42,131 nucleotides of DNA from Bacillota bacterium (lineage in GTDB: Bacteria > Bacillota_I > Bacilli_A > Erysipelotrichales > Erysipelotrichaceae). The translations under genes and the position numbers were made by a program. This document shows, piece by piece, positions 18,152-25,636 of this stretch (its first letter is position 1; the number at the start of each line of letters is the position of its first letter). The notes under the pieces were generated by a model that saw only the letters and a list, made by a program, of their open reading frames with translations, was not told the DNA's origin and made no database searches. The stretch covers positions 1 to 42,131 of the forward strand of contig JAEWFZ010000025.1 in assembly GCA_023388535.1 (NCBI GenBank). The letters run 5' to 3'.

Positions 18152-18152
18152 A

Positions 18153-19403
18153 TTGAAATTACAACAAAGTAGCGTCTATCAAGTATTTGTTCGCAGCTAT
18201 GGTCATGAGCCTTTGAAGGCTTTAGCTAACGATTTAGATAGAATCAAAGCGATGGGTTTTAATTATCTTTATATGATGCCGATTCATCCAATCTCAAAAA
18301 TTAATCGAAAAGGCAGTTTAGGTTCCCCGTATTCGATTTCAGATTACTATGCCATCGATGCGAGCTTGGGTAATCTAGAAGATTTCAAGGCGGTCGTTAA
18401 TCGTGCCCACCAGCTTGGCTTGGGGGTAATCATGGATATGGTCTTTAACCATACCGGTGGCGATCATTATTATTTAAAAGAACATCCAGAATACTATAAC
18501 CGCGACGAAGCTGGTAACCTGGTCCATCGGATTGGGGATTGGAGCGATATTGTTGATTTAGATTTAAGCAATCAAGATTTACAGGAAGAATTAATTGCGG
18601 TATTAAAGTACTGGACGAATTTAGAAGTAGATGGTTTTCGTTTCGATGTAGCTAGTCTTTTGCCGATGAGTTTTTGGCGAAAAGCGCGAAAGGCGCTAGA
18701 TCAAGTTAATCCGAATCTCTTGTGGGCTGCGGAAAGTATCGATTTGAATTTTCATCAAGCGATTATGAAAGCTGGTATTGAAGTAGAAAATATCCCAGCG
18801 CTAGCGGAAGTTTTTGATATCTTTTATGATTATGAAACTTGGGATATCCTACAAAAAGCCTTTACTTCTGAGAAATATTTAAAGCTCTATAGTTTGTTAG
18901 CAAATCGTCAGTTTCTCATGCAACCCAATAACACCATCTTGTGGCGCTTTGTTGAAAATCACGATCAAGATCGCATCGCAAGCATTACGGACGAACTTGA
19001 GACTTGGTTAATCTTTAATCTCTTAAGCTATGGAATGGGCTTTGTTTATCAAGGTCAAGAATGGGCTCAAAGTCAACGGACATCCTTATTCGAGTTGGAT
19101 TTACTCGAACCAAGAGCCGCTCAATTTAGCCCCTTGATTCAGAGATTAAATGCCATCAAGCGTAAAATCTACCAGGATAAAGTACTGGGCTATCAGTTAA
19201 GCGTTGATCAAGGACTGTTTAAGATGGAGATAACAACCGAAAAAGCCAGTTATTTTGTACTTTTAAATCCGTTTGCGGTCGATACCTATTTAACCTTAGA
19301 AATGAGCGAAGGCATTGATTTGCTTTCTCAACAGTTACTTAAAATTCATGATCAACAGGTCCATAGCCATCAATTTCCATTAGTTTTAGAAAAACTTGCC
19401 TAA
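18153..19403 (+). CDS. GH13 alpha-amylase family glycosidase, cytoplasmic
   Basis: A compact GH13 enzyme of about 416 residues acting on alpha-glucosides. All four conserved regions are seen: DMVFNHTGG, GFRFDVAS with nucleophile D165, WAAES with acid/base E194, and VENHDQDR with D271 (numbering from the TTG start). There is no signal peptide, so it should act on imported maltodextrins or glycogen-like stores. The C-terminal beta domain is short. The start is a judgement: TTG at 18153 follows the trxB stop by one base and has AGGTTGG nine bases before it, while the in-frame ATG at 18132 has no ribosome site. The exact specificity (oligo-1,6-glucosidase, amylase or transferase) cannot be told. 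Confidence 0.85.
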   Translation: MKLQQSSVYQVFVRSYGHEPLKALANDLDRIKAMGFNYLYMMPIHPISKINRKGSLGSPYSISDYYAIDASLGNLEDFKAVVNRAHQLGLGVIMDMVFNHTGGDHYYLKEHPEYYNRDEAGNLVHRIGDWSDIVDLDLSNQDLQEELIAVLKYWTNLEVDGFRFDVASLLPMSFWRKARKALDQVNPNLLWAAESIDLNFHQAIMKAGIEVENIPALAEVFDIFYDYETWDILQKAFTSEKYLKLYSLLANRQFLMQPNNTILWRFVENHDQDRIASITDELETWLIFNLLSYGMGFVYQGQEWAQSQRTSLFELDLLEPRAAQFSPLIQRLNAIKRKIYQDKVLGYQLSVDQGLFKMEITTEKASYFVLLNPFAVDTYLTLEMSEGIDLLSQQLLKIHDQQVHSHQFPLVLEKLA

Positions 19404-19417
19404 AGGTAAGTTTTTTT
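19391..19417 (+). terminator. Terminator overlapping the end of the GH13 gene
   Basis: AAAACTTGCC / GGTAAGTTTT stem (19391-19400 with 19405-19414, one wobble pair) whose four-base loop TAAA contains the stop codon of the GH13 gene; a T-run follows. The last codons of the gene thus form the 5' arm. Confidence 0.85.
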
Positions 19418-19534
19418 ATGCTTTAGAAATTTATTGGTTTCATCAAAATGAACCTTTAAACTTGTTCAGGGTAAAACCGTAAAGATTGATCGGAGTGTTT
19501 TTAAATTGAATGAATTTAATTTTGATACGCCCAA

Positions 19535-19567
19535 TTCAGTGTAATAGACTGAAATCTTTGATAAAAT
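19535..19567 (+). promoter_or_regulatory. Promoter and inverted repeat before rapZ
   Basis: Extended -10 TGA TAAAAT (19559-19567) with no clear -35. An inverted repeat TTCAGT/ACTGAA (19535-19540 with 19548-19553, seven-base spacer) sits where the -35 would be and could be an operator. The remainder of the roughly 180-base gap shows nothing else. Confidence 0.5.
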
Positions 19568-19585
19568 AATAGTAGAGGTGAAAGA

Positions 19586-20515
19586 ATGAAAAATCCACAT
19601 ATTGTAATTGTTACAGGAATGTCCGGAGCCGGTAAAACCACCGCGGTTTCAATCTTTGACGATCTTGGTTATCATTGCGTTGATAATTTTCCAAGTGAGT
19701 TACTATCTGACTTTATTAACATTTTAGACAAAGAGGAATCTTCGGCCTATGAGAAGATTGTTTTATCCGTTAATATATCTGATTTCAATAAGTTTTATAC
19801 CAATGAAGATTTAGAAAAGTTAAGACCATTTATTTTGTTTTTAGACACCAATGATGATGAACTAATTGCGCGTTATCGCTACAATCGTAGGATTCATCCC
19901 AATATGCGCAAAGAACGAGCCCATAGTCTGGAAAAATCCATCGAACTGGAACGCTATGAATTTAACGAAATTCGCGAACTCGCTCATCGCACCATCGATA
20001 CCACCGGTATGAATCGGGTAGCTCTGATTCAAGCTATCGAAAATAGTATCGGAACCCATCATCGTGCCAATGTTAAAATCATCGTTCAATCGTTTGGTTT
20101 CCGTTATGGAATTCCGTTGGATAGCGATTATGTTTTCGACGTCCGCTTTTTAACCAATCCTTTTTATGACGAATCGTTACGAACCTTAGGCGGCGATCAT
20201 CCCAAGGTGGTTGAATCGGTTTTAAACGATTTAAAAGCACAGCGCTTTTTGGACGAACTTTCTCCATTACTTAAGTTTTTAGTATCTGAAAATTTGGAAA
20301 CCGATAAAGGCTCCATGAACCTTTCCTTCGGGTGTACAGGGGGACAACATCGTTCCGTTGTATTTGCGAATCACTTGCGCGATATCTTACAAGAGTTTTT
20401 GGTGAATCATCCCAACCAACGTCTAAATGAGATGAAAGTCATTAGCTATCATCGCGATTTAGAACAAAATTTAAAAGACGTCAATGAACGTTACGGAGAC
20501 ACTAAGAATGACTAA
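19586..20515 (+). CDS. rapZ: RNase adapter / nucleotide-binding protein RapZ (YvcJ)
   Basis: A P-loop protein with Walker A GMSGAGKT (residues 11-18), Walker B-like FILFLDTNDDEL, and the C-terminal RapZ domain with FGCTGGQHRSV. In E. coli RapZ senses glucosamine-6-phosphate and steers small RNAs GlmY/GlmZ to RNase E; in Bacillus YvcJ binds nucleotides and its target is less clear, so the RNA role should not be assumed here. The length, 309 residues, is slightly over the usual 285-295. GAGGTGAAAGA before the ATG sets the start. The end overlaps yvcK by 8 bases; rapZ-yvcK-whiA is one of the most conserved triplets in Firmicutes. Confidence 0.95.
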   Translation: MKNPHIVIVTGMSGAGKTTAVSIFDDLGYHCVDNFPSELLSDFINILDKEESSAYEKIVLSVNISDFNKFYTNEDLEKLRPFILFLDTNDDELIARYRYNRRIHPNMRKERAHSLEKSIELERYEFNEIRELAHRTIDTTGMNRVALIQAIENSIGTHHRANVKIIVQSFGFRYGIPLDSDYVFDVRFLTNPFYDESLRTLGGDHPKVVESVLNDLKAQRFLDELSPLLKFLVSENLETDKGSMNLSFGCTGGQHRSVVFANHLRDILQEFLVNHPNQRLNEMKVISYHRDLEQNLKDVNERYGDTKND

Positions 20516-21473
20516 AAAGAAAGTAGTTGTTATTGGTGGGGGCAATGGATCAGCAACCATTTTGAGAGGTTTAAAACTAATTCCGGATATTGAGGTAACG
20601 GTCATCGTTACCGTCGCCGATGATGGCGGTTCCACCGGCCGTTTGCGTTCGCGTTACAATTTACCCGCTATGGGCGATATTCGTAACGTCATGATTGCGA
20701 TGGCTGAGGACGAAGGTTTACTTAAAGGTTTGATGGAGTATCGTTTCGAAGAAGGCATCAATATCGATAATCAACTCGATGTCAGTGGCCACAATCTGGG
20801 TAATTTGATTTTAGTGGCGCTCACCCATCAACAAGGGTCGTTATTGGAAGCCATTAGCATCGCCGCTCATGTCTTAAAAGTAAAAGGTCAAATCGTACCG
20901 AGTTCAACCCAGTTACTTACTCTATTTGCGCGGATGATGGATGGGACCATCGTTCAAGGGGAAGATCGTATTCCTAAAGTCCATAATAGAATTAAAGAAG
21001 TCTATTATAATCAACAAGTAGAAGCCAACCCACAAGCCGTCTCTGCCATCATGGAAGCGGACTATGTTGTTTTAGGGATTGGATCTCTATATACGTCAAT
21101 TCTACCGAATGTCATCATTCCTAAAATTCGTCAAGCCCTCAATGATACCGAAGCAAAGTTAATCTATTATTGTAATGCGATGACACAACCTGGAGAAACA
21201 GACGAATACTATATGGAAGATCATGTTACCGCGCTTTATGACCATGGTATCGAACATATAGATGGTGTTGTCTATGCGATGGATAGCATACCGAGTTCAG
21301 TCTTAGAGAATTATCAGAGTACCGGTTCGATTCCCGTAAAATTAAAAGAAGAAAAACATGAATATCCGATTTATAAGCATCGTCTGATGAGTTATAAAAA
21401 TAATCAAGCGCGCCATGATCCTCGATTGATTAAAGATAGTTTTGAATGGTTAAGGAAGGAATTAGAGTCATGA
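20508..21473 (+). CDS. yvcK: Gluconeogenesis factor YvcK (GlmR)
   Basis: A UDP-sugar-binding regulator needed in Bacillus for growth on gluconeogenic carbon and for wall precursor supply by stimulating GlmS. The signature GGGNGSATILRGL at the N-terminus and VADDGGSTGRLR soon after are diagnostic. The ATG at 20508 is chosen over the one at 20484 because family members begin a few residues before the VVVIGGG strand, and GGAG is well placed for it. It overlaps rapZ by 8 bases and whiA by four (ATGA). The protein is about 321 residues, as usual. It links to the HPrK and GAPDH genes in this window through central carbon control. Confidence 0.95.
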   Translation: MTKKKVVVIGGGNGSATILRGLKLIPDIEVTVIVTVADDGGSTGRLRSRYNLPAMGDIRNVMIAMAEDEGLLKGLMEYRFEEGINIDNQLDVSGHNLGNLILVALTHQQGSLLEAISIAAHVLKVKGQIVPSSTQLLTLFARMMDGTIVQGEDRIPKVHNRIKEVYYNQQVEANPQAVSAIMEADYVVLGIGSLYTSILPNVIIPKIRQALNDTEAKLIYYCNAMTQPGETDEYYMEDHVTALYDHGIEHIDGVVYAMDSIPSSVLENYQSTGSIPVKLKEEKHEYPIYKHRLMSYKNNQARHDPRLIKDSFEWLRKELES

Positions 21474-22411
21474 GTTTTGCCAGTGAAGTAAAACAAGAAC
21501 TCTGTCTATTGGAATTAGAAGACCATAATGCGATGAGTCAATTGGCGGCTATGTTACAAGCTAATTCAGTTTTGACTTTGGGTGAAACCCCATCAATTAT
21601 AGCTAATTTTTCTTCAATGACGATCGCGCGACGTTTTTCGTTGCTGCTTAAGCAATTGTATAAGGTCTCAATTGAAGTGACTAAAGTCAGTGGATCCAAT
21701 CTCGGTAGAGATGTCTATCGTGTTGAAATTGTCGATCGTGTTAAAGAGATATTACAAGACATTGGTTTATATACCGATCAAGGATTTAGTGATGCGATTG
21801 CGCCTTCTTTACTTACCCGCAAGGATGGGATTCGTTGCTTTCTAGCGGGCTGGTTCTTAGTTAAAGGTTCCATTAATAGTCCAAAATCAACCAATTATCA
21901 CTGTGAATTTCGTTGCGACCAAAAGAATCAAGCACAGCTCATCGTCCGTTTACTGAAGCGCTTTGGAATTGCTGCAAAGATCACTACCCGTCGTAATGAA
22001 TTTATTGCCTATATCAAAGCCAGTGATGAAGTGGCGGATGTTTTACGGTTATTGGGAGCTTCTTCAGCCTTGTTAGAATTTGAGAACGTTCGTATATCTC
22101 GAGACTTTCATAATTCGCTAACCCGCCTGGATAATTGTGAAGTCGCTAATGAGATGAAAAGCATAGAAGCTGGAAATCGACAAGTAGAAGCTATCGAAAA
22201 ACTGATTAAATACGATCGCTTACAGTTCATGGAACAGCGCATTCAACAAGTCGCCCATTTGCGGCTGGTTTATCCCGAAGCCTCACTAAATGAACTAGCT
22301 AGCTATTATTTTGATCAACAACAAGTTAGAATAAGTAAGTCAGGGATGAAACATCGCTTAGATAAATTAATGCAAGCAGCCAGTCGCATCACTGAGGAAG
22401 GGAGTTCGTAA
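21470..22411 (+). CDS. whiA: DNA-binding protein WhiA
   Basis: A homing-endonuclease-derived DNA-binding protein with an N-terminal LAGLIDADG-like fold (about residues 1-200) and a C-terminal helix-turn-helix (about 225-310). SFASEVKQEL at the start, RCFLAGWFLVKGSINSP in the middle and EVANEMKSIEAGNRQVEAI later are typical. In Streptomyces it switches on sporulation septation; in Bacillus it affects division and chromosome segregation. The ATG at 21470 follows AAGGAAGG, whereas the upstream in-frame start at 21446 would add eight residues the family lacks. It overlaps the next gene by one base (TAATG). Confidence 0.95.
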   Translation: MSFASEVKQELCLLELEDHNAMSQLAAMLQANSVLTLGETPSIIANFSSMTIARRFSLLLKQLYKVSIEVTKVSGSNLGRDVYRVEIVDRVKEILQDIGLYTDQGFSDAIAPSLLTRKDGIRCFLAGWFLVKGSINSPKSTNYHCEFRCDQKNQAQLIVRLLKRFGIAAKITTRRNEFIAYIKASDEVADVLRLLGASSALLEFENVRISRDFHNSLTRLDNCEVANEMKSIEAGNRQVEAIEKLIKYDRLQFMEQRIQQVAHLRLVYPEASLNELASYYFDQQQVRISKSGMKHRLDKLMQAASRITEEGSS

Positions 22412-22692
22412 TGGATACAATTATCTCTATTTTGTTTTTAATTATTTTGTTTTTTATCATTTATCTCTTTGCCAGAATTTTATTTCCAGTTCTAGTCTTC
22501 TTTTTATTTGTTTATATCATCTATGCCTATTTGATTAAGCCGTTCATGGGACCAAAAACGAGTAGTAGACAACGAACACGACCAACTAATGATTATCGGT
22601 CGCCACAAGAAGGATCTTCTAGCTCTAGACCAAGTTCAAATCCGGATGTCTTTGATGCGGAATTTGAAACCCGAGATATTCATGATGAATAA
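22411..22692 (+). CDS. Small membrane protein of unknown function
   Basis: A 93-residue protein. Residues about 4-47 are almost wholly hydrophobic (Ile/Leu/Phe/Tyr), enough for two closely packed membrane helices, followed by a hydrophilic Ser/Arg/Pro-rich tail ending DAEFETRDIHDE. I do not recognise a family. The start overlaps the whiA stop by one base with GGAAGG just upstream, so it is probably expressed by coupling with whiA. The 3' end overlaps the GNAT gene. The tight packing and good ribosome site argue that it is real. Confidence 0.72.
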   Translation: MDTIISILFLIILFFIIYLFARILFPVLVFFLFVYIIYAYLIKPFMGPKTSSRQRTRPTNDYRSPQEGSSSSRPSSNPDVFDAEFETRDIHDE

Positions 22693-23614
22693 GGATCAAT
22701 TATCGTTTCGTCCCGTTAGCGAAGCTTTAATCCCTTTATTAAAACAATATTGGATTCATTATTTCTCTGATAACGATCCTTCGGCAATTGAGTATTATTT
22801 TCAACATCAATTCAAGCCGGAAAAAAGTTATGTATTAATGCTCGGTGATGAGTTAATCGGCTCGGCAACGTTAGAACCTTATCTGATGGAACTGCATGGA
22901 AAAGTTCTTAAAACAACCTTGATTGTCGGGATTTTTGTCGTGGAACAACATCGTGGGCAAGGTTATATGACCTTTATGTTGGAAACGTTAATCGACTATT
23001 TAGCCGACAAAGAAATTCTAACTTGTATTCAAGAAGCGGTTGTTGGTTTGTATGATCGTTATGGTTTTGAGGACGTTTATCCCCAACAAATTTGGGAAAT
23101 TAAACGCTATATGATTCCTCCGATGGGTTCAGAAGGGATTCGTTATCTTCTTGATCCTCAGGATTGTCTGGAATTATATGAACATTTTACCCGTTATTTT
23201 ACAGGGTATTTTAAACGCGATATCAAATATTACGAAGATTTAAGAAAGGAAGTTCATTTAACGAAAAAACAAATGATTTCCTATTATAGCCAAAATCAAT
23301 TGATGGCGACAGGTTTAGTCGTCTTTGATCAAGAAGTGGGGTATGTCAGCGAGTTGTTGTATCGAGATTCTCACTCGCTTTTGATGGTCTTGAATTATTT
23401 CTTGTCGATGGTACCAACTTTGAAAGTACATACTTCCAAAGTCGAAGATTTATCCAAGATCATAGAAGAGGCTAGTCCAACCAATGCTAATTGGATGAAA
23501 GTTCGACTAAATGATCGTGAGAGTTTTAATCGTCTCTATAAAGTCAATATTTTAAGCGCTAAATCGGCGATGAATGCTTTTGGAAAGCCACTTTTCAACA
23601 CTCAAGAGAGTTGA
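22685..23614 (+). CDS. GNAT-family acetyltransferase, Eis-like layout
   Basis: About 309 residues. The first part carries a GNAT fold with the acetyl-CoA loop VVEQHRGQGYMTFMLE (VxxxxRGxGY) and the typical C-terminal GNAT strand VGLYDRYGFEDVY. The remaining 170 residues, ending AMNAFGKPLFNTQES, resemble the second and third parts of Eis-type N-acetyltransferases, though the whole is shorter than Eis (about 400). The substrate is unknown. The start is ATG 22685 or 22682, inside the end of the previous gene, with no strong ribosome site, which fits coupled translation. An upstream frame extension to 22589 merely overlaps the membrane protein gene. Confidence 0.8.
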   Translation: MNKDQLSFRPVSEALIPLLKQYWIHYFSDNDPSAIEYYFQHQFKPEKSYVLMLGDELIGSATLEPYLMELHGKVLKTTLIVGIFVVEQHRGQGYMTFMLETLIDYLADKEILTCIQEAVVGLYDRYGFEDVYPQQIWEIKRYMIPPMGSEGIRYLLDPQDCLELYEHFTRYFTGYFKRDIKYYEDLRKEVHLTKKQMISYYSQNQLMATGLVVFDQEVGYVSELLYRDSHSLLMVLNYFLSMVPTLKVHTSKVEDLSKIIEEASPTNANWMKVRLNDRESFNRLYKVNILSAKSAMNAFGKPLFNTQES

Positions 23615-23632
23615 ATTTTAGTTGTTTATAAA

Positions 23633-23661
23633 TTGACATGTTTTGTTTTTTAGCCTATAAT
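23633..23661 (+). promoter_or_regulatory. Consensus sigma-A promoter of gapA
   Basis: A perfect TTGACA (23633-23638), exactly 17 bases, and a perfect TATAAT (23656-23661), the only full consensus promoter in the window. GGAGGAGG (23675-23682) is the matching strong ribosome site. Confidence 0.93.
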
Positions 23662-23692
23662 TTAACTGTTAATTGGAGGAGGAATATAAAAT

Positions 23693-24718
23693 ATGACTGT
23701 AAAAGTTGCAATTAATGGATTTGGACGAATTGGTCGTCTTGCCTATCGACTTGTAAAAGATGTCGAAGAATTCAAAGGTGTTGAAATCGTAGCTGTTAAC
23801 GACTTAACAGATGCTAAAACCTTAGCTCACCTACTTAAATACGATACAACCCAAGGTCCTTTCAAAGGTCATGAAGTTAGCCATAATGATGAAGGATTAC
23901 TAGTAGATGGTGAACAATTACTAGTATTTGCTGAACCTGATCCAAGTAAACTTCCATGGAAAGATCTTGGAGTAGACGTAGTATTAGAATGTACTGGTTT
24001 CTTTACTTCCGAAGAAAAAGCAAGCGCACACATCCATGCTGGTGCTAAGAAAGTTATCGTTTCAGCTCCTGCTTCTGGTGATGGCGTTAAAACGGTTGTA
24101 TTTAATGTAAATGATGATATCCTCGATGGTTCAGAAAAAGTTATTTCTGGAGCTTCTTGTACGACTAACTGCTTAGCGCCTATGGCAAAAGCATTACATG
24201 ATGAATATAAGATTTTGAACGCTCAAATGACTACAATTCACGCGTACACTAACGATCAAAACACATTAGATGCGCCTCATAGAAAAGACTTACGTCGTGC
24301 TCGTGCAGCAGCAGCCAACATTATCCCTAATACCACTGGTGCAGCTAAAGCGATTGGCTTAGTTGTTCCTGAGTTAAAAGGTATCATGGACGGTGCCGCT
24401 TATCGTGTTCCAGTTCCAACCGGTTCAATCACTGAAGTGGTTGCTTTAGTTGAAAAGAATGGTCTAACGGCTGCGGACGTTAACGCTATGATGAAATCTA
24501 AGACTAACGAATCTTATGGTTATACCGAAGATCCAATCGTTTCTAGCGATATCATTGGTATGTCTTATGGTTCACTATTCGATGCTACCTTGACAAAAGT
24601 TCAAGAAATTGATGGAAAGACTTTAGTTAAAGTTGCTTCTTGGTACGATAACGAAGCTTCTTATACGTATCAACTAATCCGTTTAGCGGTTCGTGTTCTC
24701 GAACAAACCGAAGCTTAA
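23693..24718 (+). CDS. gapA: Glyceraldehyde-3-phosphate dehydrogenase
   Basis: The glycolytic enzyme that oxidises glyceraldehyde-3-phosphate to 1,3-bisphosphoglycerate with NAD. It has the Rossmann motif INGFGRIGR at the N-terminus, the catalytic Cys156 in GASCTTNCLAP, and the closing segment SWYDNEASYTYQLIRLA. The length is 341 residues, slightly over the usual 330-338. An acidic residue ends the second strand (VNDLTD), which fits NAD preference. Codon choice is visibly narrower than in the neighbours (GAA, AAA, GTT, GCT), and promoter and ribosome site are both optimal, so very high expression is expected. It is monocistronic in design, ending at the hairpin 24731-24757. Confidence 0.98.
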   Translation: MTVKVAINGFGRIGRLAYRLVKDVEEFKGVEIVAVNDLTDAKTLAHLLKYDTTQGPFKGHEVSHNDEGLLVDGEQLLVFAEPDPSKLPWKDLGVDVVLECTGFFTSEEKASAHIHAGAKKVIVSAPASGDGVKTVVFNVNDDILDGSEKVISGASCTTNCLAPMAKALHDEYKILNAQMTTIHAYTNDQNTLDAPHRKDLRRARAAAANIIPNTTGAAKAIGLVVPELKGIMDGAAYRVPVPTGSITEVVALVEKNGLTAADVNAMMKSKTNESYGYTEDPIVSSDIIGMSYGSLFDATLTKVQEIDGKTLVKVASWYDNEASYTYQLIRLAVRVLEQTEA

Positions 24719-24730
24719 TTTAAGGAATTA

Positions 24731-24757
24731 GGTACTACTTCGGTAGTACCTTTTTTT
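24731..24757 (+). terminator. Terminator of gapA (TTCG loop)
   Basis: GGTACTAC / GTAGTACC stem (24731-24738 with 24743-24750) closed by a TTCG tetraloop and followed by seven Ts. Confidence 0.95.
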
Positions 24758-24763
24758 ATATCA

Positions 24764-25420
24764 ATGAAGACCTATTTAGAACTAAGAAATAGTTATAAGA
24801 ACTTCTATCAAAAACTCGCTCTAGGCTTTCTGATGATATTTGTTGGTTTGGCTTGTTGGAGTTTTTTAGAGTTTTTACAAGTATCACAATGGCTTTCGCT
24901 GAACTTAGTTTTAATTGAGGTGTTGGTTCTTTTATTGTTTTTGGGTAGTGCAGTGGCTTTCTTTTTAAGTGCTGCCGATAGCAAAACCATTATCAGCGAT
25001 GATTTAATCGAGCTAAGCGCGTTGGATCGACAAAAAATAAAAGCCTATAGCCTTCGAGCTAGGGGTTGGTATTATCGACGTTCAGCGATAGGTCTTGGTT
25101 TGGGCTTGCTGGTTAGCGCGTTGTTTTGGTTTTTTCGTCAGCATTTGATTCAGCTGCATTTTATGTTGCTGGCGCTAAGTATCTATTGGCTGATTATTGG
25201 CTTAGTGACGGCCTTTATCGTCGATGCTTACGGCTATTGGCAATCGTATCAACGATTAATTGATAAACCCATAAAAAAACCCAACCTAAGCTGGTATTGG
25301 TGGTTGGTTTTAATCGTTTATTTGAGTTGGTCCTGGCTCAGTTGGCAATGGCAATGGACTTGGTTGGTTTGGCCGATTGCTTTGATCGTTGCTGTTTTCC
25401 TAGAAAAACTAGCTAAATGA
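24764..25420 (+). CDS. Trp-rich multi-pass membrane protein, unknown function
   Basis: A 218-residue protein with about five to six membrane segments: near residues 17-40, 43-67, 97-120, 123-148 and 178-215. The last segment is striking, with about ten Trp in 35 residues (SWYWWLVLIVYLSWSWLSWQ and beyond). I do not recognise a family. The ATG lies only seven bases after the gapA terminator T-run and has no ribosome site; the internal ATG near 24832 has none either. Expression may rest on read-through from gapA, or the start may be misplaced. The frame is long, and a hairpin terminator (25447-25475) follows it, so I treat it as a real gene. Confidence 0.6.
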   Translation: MKTYLELRNSYKNFYQKLALGFLMIFVGLACWSFLEFLQVSQWLSLNLVLIEVLVLLLFLGSAVAFFLSAADSKTIISDDLIELSALDRQKIKAYSLRARGWYYRRSAIGLGLGLLVSALFWFFRQHLIQLHFMLLALSIYWLIIGLVTAFIVDAYGYWQSYQRLIDKPIKKPNLSWYWWLVLIVYLSWSWLSWQWQWTWLVWPIALIVAVFLEKLAK

Positions 25421-25446
25421 TGGTTTATAAAATTATCTGATAAACT

Positions 25447-25475
25447 AAAGAATCTTACTTAAAAAGGTTCTTTTT
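25447..25475 (+). terminator. Terminator after the Trp-rich membrane protein gene
   Basis: AAAGAATC / GGTTCTTT stem (25447-25454 with 25466-25473, one wobble) with an 11-base loop and Ts at the end (25471-25475), then a T-rich stretch. Confidence 0.65.
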
Positions 25476-25503
25476 GTTTTGCTCCGAAGGTTATTGTAAC
25501 ATC

Positions 25504-25598
25504 ATTTTCAGACTAATGAAAGAATATTCAAAGTATTCTGATATTATTTCAAATAATTACTGAAAGTGGTTGTAAAGCGAAGGATATTGTTGTACTAT
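25504..25598 (+). promoter_or_regulatory. Promoter of the subtilase gene with upstream nested inverted repeats
   Basis: A probable promoter is TTGTAA (25570-25575), 17 bases, TACTAT (25593-25598). Immediately upstream lies a nested palindromic block: an outer repeat TTTCAG/CTGAAA (25506-25511 with 25560-25565) enclosing two inner ones, AGAATA/TATTCT (25521-25526 with 25534-25539) and ATTATT/AATAAT (25543-25548 with 25552-25557). This could be a set of operators; the AT-richness makes chance pairing possible. Confidence 0.5.
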
Positions 25599-25636
25599 GA
25601 CTCCATATACCAAAACGGTTTTAGAGGGAGAAGTAT

